This document shows positions 42,297 through 48,274 of a stretch of 48,274 nt of DNA, one piece after another. The stretch's first letter is position 1; every line of letters starts with the position of its first letter. The notes below the pieces were generated by a model that saw nothing but the letters and a program-made list of their open reading frames with translations, was not told the DNA's origin and ran no database searches. The translations under genes were made by a program, and so were the position numbers. Origin of the DNA: Thaumarchaeota archaeon casp-thauma3 (lineage in GTDB: Archaea > Thermoproteota > Nitrososphaeria > Nitrososphaerales > Nitrosopumilaceae); NCBI GenBank assembly GCA_001510275.1, contig LFEY01000029.1, positions 1 to 48,274 of the forward strand, given 5' to 3'.

Positions 42297-42423
42297 CCCA
42301 AGCTAGCTCAGCCTGGTAGAGCTCCCGGCTGTAGTTGTTGGCTTTAGATGGCTGACCAAAAAACAGCATATCAGGCATACAGAAACCGGGTTGTCGATGG
42401 TTCAATTCCGTCGCTTGGGACCA
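42297..42423 (+). tRNA. tRNA-Tyr(GTA) with a 50-nt intron
   Basis: The exons fold fully: acceptor CCCAAGC/GCTTGGG with A73 and an encoded CCA (42421-42423), U8 A9, D stem GCTC/GAGC, anticodon stem CCCGG/CCGGG, anticodon GTA at 42331-42333, T stem GATGG/CCGTC with loop TTCAATT. The intron (42335-42384) lies between positions 37 and 38. A TATA-like TTTTTAATAG lies about 25-30 nt upstream. Confidence 0.95.
42335..42384 (+). other. tRNA-Tyr intron with canonical bulge-helix-bulge splice sites
   Basis: The central 4-bp helix is CTGT (exon 1) with ACAG (intron end). The 3-nt bulges are AGT on the 5′ side and AAA on the 3′ side. Cutting after the second base of each bulge gives G37 and A38, exactly the archaeal endonuclease pattern. 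The intron is 50 nt with no open frame. Confidence 0.85.
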
Positions 42424-42523
42424 CAACCCTTTCTGAAAATAAAAAAAATAATTTTAAAAATAAGAAAAAGAAAGACTAGTTTAAGAAAACAAAGATGAAA
42501 TCTTAAATTAAAAAATTCATTGT

Positions 42524-42715
42524 CTATTCTATTTTTTTGACTTTTTGAGCTGCTGGGCCTTTTTGACCTTCGCCTACTTCAAACTCGACTTTATCGCCTT
42601 CGTTGATGAATCCGTCAACATCTGATTTGTGAACAAACAGATCGTCTCCACCTTCTCTCTCGACAAAGCCAAAGCCCTTAGTACGGTTGAACCATTTTAC
42701 GGTGCCTTGTTCCAT
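42524..42715 (-). CDS. Cold-shock domain protein (CspA family)
   Basis: The 63-residue protein is a single cold-shock domain with RNP1 KGFGFVER and RNP2 DLFVHKS, beginning [16 protein letters not shown] and ending [11 protein letters not shown]. It binds single-stranded RNA or DNA and probably melts RNA structures. Csp proteins are mainly bacterial. The codon use here looks somewhat more G+C-rich than in neighbouring genes, which would fit an acquired gene. It shares orientation with aIF1A upstream. Confidence 0.95.
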   Translation of the reverse strand: MEQGTVKWFNRTKGFGFVEREGGDDLFVHKSDVDGFINEGDKVEFEVGEGQKGPAAQKVKKIE

Positions 42716-42786
42716 TTGTTTTTCAAATAATTTATCACTATATTAACTAAGTTATCAAAAGGAAAGTAAGTCAAATACAATTATGG

Positions 42787-43098
42787 CTAAAAATCTTTAG
42801 GAATATGATTTTGTTCTTTTAACCATGTTACTTGAGGAAGTGTGAATCTCCAAATAATATCACCTCGTTCTGCCTCTTTAAAATCCCAAGGTGCAATAAT
42901 CACAATATCATTATCTCTAATCCAAACTCTTCTCTTTAGTTTTCCTCTAATTCTACCACGTCGGGTAAGATTATCAGCACATTTTATCATGACATTTTCG
43001 CCTCCAAGCATCTTTATGACTCTTCCAAAAAGTTCACCTTCTTCTGGAAGACGAATTTCTTTAAGAGCACTTTCATTTTTTACTTGGCGTTTACCCAT
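42787..43098 (-). CDS. eif1a: Translation initiation factor aIF1A
   Basis: The 103-residue OB-fold protein (MGKRQVKNESALKEIRLPEEGELFGRVIKMLGGENVMIKC...) matches archaeal/eukaryotic IF1A, with the DNLTRRGRIRGKLKRRVWIRDND and IIAPWDF blocks. It binds the A site of the small subunit during initiation. The start is ATG at 43098. No overlap with neighbours. Confidence 0.96.
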   Translation of the reverse strand: MGKRQVKNESALKEIRLPEEGELFGRVIKMLGGENVMIKCADNLTRRGRIRGKLKRRVWIRDNDIVIIAPWDFKEAERGDIIWRFTLPQVTWLKEQNHIPKDF

Positions 43099-43207
43099 GA
43101 CTATAATTTAGATTATAAGCATATAACTGATAGTATTTTTGATGATGGGAAATTCATTTGGACTATACTACACAAGGGATTTTATCTATTATAATGAAAA
43201 TTAATCT

Positions 43208-43633
43208 ATGGAGTTTAGATGCATAGAAGAGTGCTCTCAGTGCTGTATTGAAAGAGAGTATTATCCAAGTAAAAAATTTGGAAAGATAGGGGTACTAATA
43301 CTTCCTGAGGAAAAAGAAAGAATAGAAAAATTAGCAAAAGTAAATGGATTAAAGATCAAAATATTACCAAGAATTGGAACTTCTGAAGACAAAAATTTGA
43401 TTCCAACAAAAATTTTGGCATATCAATTGATGGGAATTGAAAGAAATGGAAACACATGCCCTTTCTTAGATACAGATAGTGGGAATAAATCACCACATGG
43501 AGGATTTCATTTTCAGACTCTTTTCCCTGTCTTTTCTTGCATTCAGCAGCTAACATATACAATAAAGCTGATTGGATATGTTCTGATTTTTTTAGAGGTT
43601 CAGCTTGATCTAGAAACAGAGTATGAGCAGTAA
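43208..43633 (+). pseudogene. YkgJ-like (CxxCC) protein, apparently truncated
   Basis: The first about 98 residues look genuine: CIEECSQCCIE near the N-terminus is the CxxCC signature of YkgJ-type zinc/iron-cluster proteins, and NTCPFLDTDSGNKSPHGGF is the usual middle block. In the family this leads to a Cys-x-Ile-Tyr...RP...CR segment. Here, after HGGF (about 43505), the frame turns into a hydrophobic stretch that is antisense to a reading frame from the other side. The C-terminal metal ligands are therefore missing. A natural short variant is the alternative. Confidence 0.55.
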
Positions 43634-43697
43634 TGAATTGTCTATTTTTAAGATGTGTAACTGCAATCTCACAATTTACTTTTGTAGTCAATACCAA
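43506..43697 (-). pseudogene. Helical protein, C-terminus apparently lost
   Basis: On the minus strand the first about 64 residues (MVLTTKVNCEIAVTHLKNRQ, then FITAHTLFLDQ and LLYMLAAECKKRQGKESENE) read like a real helical, TPR-like protein. After that point the frame (open to 43356) is antisense to the YkgJ-like gene. A TATA-like CTTATAAAATA about 43713-43723 supports a start at TTG 43697 or 43691. The coding part shown ends at the estimated junction. Confidence 0.45.
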
Positions 43698-43742
43698 TAT
43701 CCAATGTTTTTATTTTATAAGATTTTGTAATGATAAATCAAA

Positions 43743-44819
43743 TCAGGGATTTATCACAGCACGCCCAATAATTTTTCGTGCTTTGAGATCTTCCAAGGCA
43801 TTATTTGCCTCATCAAGAGGATATCTTTTTGATATGACTGGTTTTATTACACCTTTTTTTGCCAACTCAATTAATTCGATCATATCCTTGTAGTTACCAG
43901 TATAAGCACCCTGAATAGTAATGGATTTGAGTGGAATTGTCACAAGAGATATTTCCAGAGATCCTCCAAAAAGTCCAACAAGTATCAGATTCCCCCTTTT
44001 TCGCAAAACTCCCAGTGCCGTTTTTACAGTTTGTGGAGCATTTACAAAGTCAATAACACTATCAGCCCCTTTACCATTACAAATAGAAATTATTTTTTCT
44101 ATTGGACTTCCTGTTCCACTGGATATAGATCCAACCACACTAGTATTTACAACAAAATCTGCACCCATCTTTTTTGCAGTTTCAAATTTTTTGTCATCAT
44201 TATCAATGCAGATGATTTTAGCTTTTGTTGTTGCTTTTGCAAGTTGAATTGCCATTAATCCTAATCCACCAGCTCCAATTATCACCAAGTATTCAGGGGA
44301 ATTTGCATTTGCTTTTTTGACAGCATTATATGCAGTAAGTCCAGAACAAGCAAGTGATGTTGCTGAGTCTAAATCAACACCATCAAGTTTTGCCAAATAT
44401 TTAGAATCAGGAATTAAAGCATAATCAGAATACCCACCATCTTGAAAAACACCCATGGATTTAGGGGCATCACATAGATTTTCATTTCCTACTTTACATG
44501 CAGGACATTCTCCACAACCTATCCAAGGAAAAACTAGAACTTCGTCTCCTTTTGATATTCCAGAAACTCCATCACCAATTTCTTCAACAATTCCTGCAAT
44601 CTCATGCCCTGGAGTTACAGGGTATTTTACACCTCTATCGGTAACTTTCATAAATTCTCCATCACCAAGATCATATCCACCTTCCCACAAGTGCAAATCA
44701 CTATGACAAACACCAACGGATTTTACTTTAACTAAAACCTGATTTCCTTGAGGTTTGGGTGTCTCAGATTCAGATATTGCAAGAGGCTCATTAGGACCTA
44801 TAATTCGGGCAGATTTCAT
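43743..44819 (-). CDS. Zinc-dependent alcohol dehydrogenase (MDR superfamily)
   Basis: The 358-residue medium-chain dehydrogenase has the catalytic zinc ligands in VGVCHSDLHLW and TPGHEIAG, a structural zinc site CGECPACKVGNENLC, and the NAD-binding motif IIGAGGLGLMAIQLA. It oxidises or reduces an alcohol/aldehyde pair; the substrate is unknown. I start it at ATG 44819 because the TATA box on the minus strand (AATATAAG reversed, 44840-44848) is 25 nt upstream. The ATG at 44837 lies too close to that box. It is divergent from scpA. Confidence 0.88.
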   Translation of the reverse strand: MKSARIIGPNEPLAISESETPKPQGNQVLVKVKSVGVCHSDLHLWEGGYDLGDGEFMKVTDRGVKYPVTPGHEIAGIVEEIGDGVSGISKGDEVLVFPWIGCGECPACKVGNENLCDAPKSMGVFQDGGYSDYALIPDSKYLAKLDGVDLDSATSLACSGLTAYNAVKKANANSPEYLVIIGAGGLGLMAIQLAKATTKAKIICIDNDDKKFETAKKMGADFVVNTSVVGSISSGTGSPIEKIISICNGKGADSVIDFVNAPQTVKTALGVLRKRGNLILVGLFGGSLEISLVTIPLKSITIQGAYTGNYKDMIELIELAKKGVIKPVISKRYPLDEANNALEDLKARKIIGRAVINP

Positions 44820-44850
44820 AGATTGATTTTTTGTCATAACAATATAAGAG

Positions 44851-45591
44851 TTGACTGGAAGTGAGAAAAAAATAGAGCCCTTAGATATTATTGAATATGA
44901 CGAAAGTTATCATGTGAGTGAATCACAAACTCCCAAAGATATTTCTCAAGAACCAGTGAATATTTTATTTGACCCAAAATCGGTTGCTAAAAAAGACGTT
45001 TGGGAAATTGACCTGATTCAAATTTTGAATTTATTAATAAAAATTTTAGAAAAATCAGGTACGAAGGATCTCAAAGTTGCAGGAATGGCAGCATTATCAT
45101 CATCATTAATCTATAGAATGAAAGTAGAAAGTATTTTTGCATTACAAAGAGCAGCAATGGAGAAAAAATCAATACATCAAAGAACAGATGTAGATATTGA
45201 ATTAATAGATATTCCATTTAGGCATGAATCTACATATCCAGTTTCACTAGACGATTTGTTAGGATTACTTCAAAATCTCATAGGTACAATTGCAAATCCT
45301 CAATCAAGAAGAAACAGACAACTAGAGATTGAACCAATTGAAGCACCTGATTTCCAGGAATATTTCATTTCACTTGAAAGTATTATAGGGAAATATGAAG
45401 ACTTGGTGATGAAGAAAATTTCATTAACAGGATTTGGATTACTTCAAGACATTATTGCAGATCTTGATGAAATTGATTCAATCAGATGTTTCTTTGCAAT
45501 ATTATTTTTGGCCAGAGACCAAAAGGTAGATCTGGAGCAAATTGAAGAAGACATCAAAATTACGGTAATAAAAGAAGAATTAACAAAGTGA
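44851..45591 (+). CDS. scpA: Segregation and condensation protein A (kleisin)
   Basis: The 246-residue acidic protein carries the kleisin N-terminal motif PVNILFDPKSVAKKDVWEIDLIQIL (first part shown by residues 31-50) and a C-terminal winged-helix-like end. It links the SMC ATPase heads in chromosome organisation. Start choice is uncertain (TTG 44851), since the conserved region begins about 30 residues later. The scpB gene follows 53 nt downstream. Only about 31 nt separates it from the alcohol dehydrogenase start. Confidence 0.85.
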   Translation: MTGSEKKIEPLDIIEYDESYHVSESQTPKDISQEPVNILFDPKSVAKKDVWEIDLIQILNLLIKILEKSGTKDLKVAGMAALSSSLIYRMKVESIFALQRAAMEKKSIHQRTDVDIELIDIPFRHESTYPVSLDDLLGLLQNLIGTIANPQSRRNRQLEIEPIEAPDFQEYFISLESIIGKYEDLVMKKISLTGFGLLQDIIADLDEIDSIRCFFAILFLARDQKVDLEQIEEDIKITVIKEELTK

Positions 45592-45644
45592 TCAATAATG
45601 GAGAAAGGGTTTCTTTAACTAGATTTTAGAGGAGATGTAGATAA

Positions 45645-46223
45645 TTGGCTAAAATTGCAAATACGGATGACGCAACAGCACGAATTGAAGCAGCCCTTTA
45701 CTCAGCAGGCAGACCTCTTAGAATAGAAGAACTAATCAGAGCCTCAGGCACAGAATCTAGAACAAAGACACTAGAATCACTTGACAACATTATGAAAAAT
45801 ACAAAGTCAGTATTCAAAGCGCTTGAAGTAATCACACTTCCAGATGGATCATATGTATTTCAGTTAAAACCAGAATTTAGTTCTACGGTGAAAAGATATG
45901 CCTCAAAACCAATTCTTCCAAATGCTGCACTAAAGACATTATCTTACATTGCATATAGTCAACCAATCTCATCAAAACAACTTGTGGAAACAAGAGGTTC
46001 AGGAGTTTATGCTCATCTAAAAGAACTACGACAATTAGATTTCATCCAGCATCAAAATATTGGAAGATTAAAAATTTACACGACAACAGAAAAGTTCCAA
46101 AAATATTTTGGAATTCAAGGAAATGTAGAAGATCTAAAACAAAGACTTTTCTCCAAAGTAAGAAAAACAGCAAGTATGAGTCAAACAAATCCAGCTCCTC
46201 AAATTGTTACAGAATTAAACTAA
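45645..46223 (+). CDS. scpB: Segregation and condensation protein B
   Basis: The 192-residue protein has two winged-helix domains typical of ScpB: ARIEAALYSAGRPLRIEELI at the start, YVFQLKPEFSSTVKRYASKP, then LKTLSYIAYSQPISSKQLVETRG. It dimerises on ScpA and bridges the SMC complex. The start is TTG, with GGAGATG about 7-13 nt upstream as a ribosome-binding site. It is presumably co-transcribed with scpA. Confidence 0.9.
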   Translation: MAKIANTDDATARIEAALYSAGRPLRIEELIRASGTESRTKTLESLDNIMKNTKSVFKALEVITLPDGSYVFQLKPEFSSTVKRYASKPILPNAALKTLSYIAYSQPISSKQLVETRGSGVYAHLKELRQLDFIQHQNIGRLKIYTTTEKFQKYFGIQGNVEDLKQRLFSKVRKTASMSQTNPAPQIVTELN

Positions 46224-46240
46224 GCCTAATTTTTTGCGTT

Positions 46241-46250
46241 TTGTATAAAT
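46241..46250 (+). promoter_or_regulatory. TATA box of the S8e-SRP19 unit
   Basis: TTGTATAAAT is centred about 29 nt before the S8e GTG start, the expected spacing for a leaderless archaeal mRNA. Confidence 0.6.
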
Positions 46251-46273
46251 TAGAGTAATTCAGACAAGTTTTT

Positions 46274-46657
46274 GTGAAAAAATCAGTAGAGAATTTAGCA
46301 ACCAGTAAAATAACTGGAGGAAGAAGACATCCACTGAGAACTAGACGCAAGTATGAAATGGATAGATATCCAAATGAACCTGTTAATGGACCTCAAGTAA
46401 CAATAACAAGACGAGTCCGTGGAAATAATAGAAAGACAGCTTTGAAATCAATTGATTTTGTTAATCTAGCTACAGAAGAAGCTAAAGTTAAGAAAGTAAA
46501 AATTCTCAAAGTTTTAGAGAACGCTACAAATAATGATTACAAAAGACGTGGTATCATTACAAAAGGTGCAATATTAGAAACACAAGAAGGTAAGTGTAAA
46601 ATAGTTTCCAAGCCAGGACAAAACGGAATAGCTAACGCAATTTTACTAAAGGAATAA
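46274..46657 (+). CDS. rps8e: 30S ribosomal protein S8e
   Basis: The 127-residue basic protein matches archaeal S8e: KITGGRRHPLRTRRKYEMDR near the N-terminus, then RVRGNNRKTALKSIDFVNLAT and the KGAILETQEGKCKIVSKPGQ end. The start is GTG, 29 nt after a TATA box. SRP19 starts 1 nt after its stop, so the two are in one operon. Confidence 0.95.
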   Translation: MKKSVENLATSKITGGRRHPLRTRRKYEMDRYPNEPVNGPQVTITRRVRGNNRKTALKSIDFVNLATEEAKVKKVKILKVLENATNNDYKRRGIITKGAILETQEGKCKIVSKPGQNGIANAILLKE

Positions 46658-46658
46658 A

Positions 46659-46958
46659 ATGAAAGATTACGAACACATCGTAATCTGGTTGGATTATTTT
46701 AACAAGAATTTAAAAAAATCAAAGGGAAGAAGACTTGGATTAGAAAAATGTGTTTTTGATCCTTCATTAAATGAATTAATGGATGCAACAAAAACTGCAG
46801 GATTTGAAATTACAGAATCAAATGACAAAGTAAGATTTCCTAAAAGGCCATTTGTTAGGTCAGGGTATGTTATTTTACCAAAAGAATCCTCCAAAACAAA
46901 AGTTCTTGACAAAATTTCGGAAAAATTAATTGCAAAAAGGGCCAAACAGTCAAAATAA
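46659..46958 (+). CDS. srp19: Signal recognition particle 19 kDa protein
   Basis: The 99-residue protein has the SRP19 pattern: IVIWLDYFNKNLKKSKGRRL at the N-terminus and a basic KRPFVRSGYVILPKE block. It binds helices 6 and 8 of 7S RNA and prepares the SRP54 site. It follows S8e in the same operon. Confidence 0.93.
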   Translation: MKDYEHIVIWLDYFNKNLKKSKGRRLGLEKCVFDPSLNELMDATKTAGFEITESNDKVRFPKRPFVRSGYVILPKESSKTKVLDKISEKLIAKRAKQSK

Positions 46959-47052
46959 AATCAAATCTAGCTCTTAACTAAAGTAAAGTTGACAGAAGTC
47001 TATGATAAGAATATCAAATTATTGTTTTTAATTGCAGGAGATAGGCGAAATA

Positions 47053-47301
47053 ATGCACCTAGCCGGTAGTGGCAGGGTAATCGTTCAACTATCTAAAAAA
47101 TTAGATGAAGGACAAATACTCTGTGACGAGAAAGGAACTAGAGTTGCAAAAGTAATGGAATTGATTGGTCCAGTTAGTAGACCATTTGCATCTGCAATTC
47201 CGTTAACAAACAATATCAAAAAATTTGTTGGCAAAAGTGTTTTCGCATCTGAACAATCTCCAGCTATTACACCAAAAAAATTTAGGAGAAGAAAAAAATG
47301 A
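47053..47301 (+). CDS. gar1: H/ACA RNP component Gar1
   Basis: The 82-residue protein is a small beta-barrel with RVIVQLSKKLDEGQILCDEKG and the diagnostic VMELIGPVSRPFASAIP, followed by a basic tail (KKFRRRKK). Gar1 works with Cbf5, Nop10 and L7Ae in RNA-guided pseudouridylation. I start it at ATG 47053, preceded by a GGAGATAGG-like ribosome-binding stretch; a TTG at 47032 in frame would include that stretch. It overlaps tfb by 4 nt (ATGA). Confidence 0.88.
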   Translation: MHLAGSGRVIVQLSKKLDEGQILCDEKGTRVAKVMELIGPVSRPFASAIPLTNNIKKFVGKSVFASEQSPAITPKKFRRRKK

Positions 47302-48251
47302 ACATATTAGAACCCCAAAGCTGTCCTGAATGTAAATCGACATTAGTTGATGACATGCAGAATGGTGAAATAATCTGCTCTGGTTGCGGCGTTGTAGTCG
47401 ATGATCAGATAGTAGATTTTGGTCCAGAAACAATAAGCTCAAATCTCGAAGACAAGATGAAGCTAGCAAGAGCAACCGGACAAACAACTTATTCCCAGCA
47501 TGATTTGGGAATAACAACTGAGATCTCACTTGGTGCAAAGGACTTTAGTGGAAAAACAATCAACCATGAAGTTGCAAATCAAATGCACAATCTCAGAAAA
47601 TGGCAACAAAGAATACGAATTTCCACACCAAGAGAAAGAAGACTTGCAACTGTTTTAACAAAAATGGGTGAAACATGCGCGGGTCTTAATCTTTCAAGAA
47701 ACGTATTGGAAACTGCTTCTATGATATACAGAAGTTTGGATGGACATGTTGATGTGAAGGGAAAATCAGTAGTTAGTATTACAACTGCTACAATTTACAT
47801 GGCATGCAAACAATGTGAAGTAGTAAGATCACTAGAAGAAATTTGTCGAGGAATATGTCCAGCAAAAGATGTTAAAGCAAAAACAAAACTTGCAGCAAGA
47901 TACTATAGAACCATGGTAATGGAAATGGGACAATTAACTGCCCCAGTTGTAACCATGGACAAATACATCTCAAAGATAGCAAATATGACACAAACTGAGG
48001 TCAGAGTCGAAAGACTAGCCTTGGAAATTGCAGACAAAACCAAAGATAGTGGCATTTCAGATGGAAAAGCTCCAAATGGAATTGCAGCAGCATATCTGTA
48101 TGTTGCATCAGTATTACTTGGACAAAACGTACTTCAAAGAGACGTTTCAAGTATTGCAGGAGTCACAGAAGTTACTATCAGAAATAGATGTAAAGAGATT
48201 CTAACAAGTTACAAACTCAAAATTACTTTGAGACCATCTCTGACCAAATAA
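47298..48251 (+). CDS. tfb: Transcription initiation factor TFB
   Basis: The 317-residue protein has the N-terminal zinc ribbon (CPECKSTLVDD and CSGCGVVVDD), the B-finger/linker region with LARATGQTTYSQHDLG, and two cyclin repeats, the second ending with AGVTEVTIRNRCKEIL. TFB recruits RNA polymerase and reads the BRE next to TATA boxes. Its ATG overlaps the gar1 stop. A run of nine C residues follows 3 nt after its stop region. Confidence 0.97.
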   Translation: MNILEPQSCPECKSTLVDDMQNGEIICSGCGVVVDDQIVDFGPETISSNLEDKMKLARATGQTTYSQHDLGITTEISLGAKDFSGKTINHEVANQMHNLRKWQQRIRISTPRERRLATVLTKMGETCAGLNLSRNVLETASMIYRSLDGHVDVKGKSVVSITTATIYMACKQCEVVRSLEEICRGICPAKDVKAKTKLAARYYRTMVMEMGQLTAPVVTMDKYISKIANMTQTEVRVERLALEIADKTKDSGISDGKAPNGIAAAYLYVASVLLGQNVLQRDVSSIAGVTEVTIRNRCKEILTSYKLKITLRPSLTK

Positions 48252-48274
48252 TATCCCCCCCCCTTTTCATTTTA

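Overview
The window is AT-rich archaeal chromosome that fits a marine ammonia-oxidising thaumarchaeon (Nitrosopumilaceae, Nitrosopumilus/Nitrosarchaeum-like). The assignment rests on gene content and style, not on a database search: archaeal S24e, S27ae, S8e, aIF5A, aIF1A, SRP54, SRP19, Gar1, Pus10 and TFB; the archaeal shikimate entry enzymes (ADH synthase and dehydroquinate synthase II); a GHMP-type shikimate kinase; ThiDN; ScpA/ScpB; a cold-shock protein; and a urease cluster as in ureolytic marine AOA. Many genes appear leaderless, with a TATA box about 25-29 nt before the start codon. I used that spacing to choose several starts.

Layout. 1-0.9 kb: small repeat-tailed and zinc-binding proteins. 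1.0-3.6 kb: a UbiD-family decarboxylase convergent with MqnC, probably quinone or isoprenoid metabolism. 3.7-12.8 kb: a near-complete aromatic amino acid block (aroA', aroB', aroD, aroE, aroK, aroA, then aroC, a chorismate mutase-aminotransferase fusion and tyrA). 12.8-16.6 kb: Nudix protein, thiC, three tiny zinc/coiled-coil proteins and thiDN. 16.6-21.3 kb: sugar nucleotidyltransferase, a eukaryote-like GNA1 acetyltransferase, a GalT-like HIT protein, archaeal phosphoglycerate mutase and a DUF309 protein. 21.3-28.2 kb: S24e-S27ae, a putative HExxH protein, a run of very small zinc-finger proteins, then Pus10, SRP54, Dph6 and aIF5A. Between the last two lies a convincing box C/D sRNA whose D-side guide matches the elongator tRNA-Met anticodon loop.

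28.2-42.2 kb: a divergent thermosome paralogue and a nitrogen-acquisition region: a sodium:solute symporter, small unknown proteins, a TPR protein, a 371-aa ureohydrolase, a NicO/UreH-type nickel transporter, ureABC on the minus strand and ureEFGD on the plus strand. The ureohydrolase would release urea, the nickel carrier and UreEFGD would supply and activate the metallocentre, and urease would yield ammonia for oxidation. The symporter and ureohydrolase promoters share an identical 18-bp element and a third promoter beside ureD carries a one-mismatch version of its core, so there may be an undescribed urea/guanidino-compound regulon here. 42.2-48.3 kb: tRNA-Tyr with a canonical intron, Csp, aIF1A, two convergent apparently truncated genes, an alcohol dehydrogenase, scpA-scpB, S8e-SRP19 and gar1-tfb.

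No insertion sequence, prophage or CRISPR array was seen, and no gap without a gene exceeds 300 bases.
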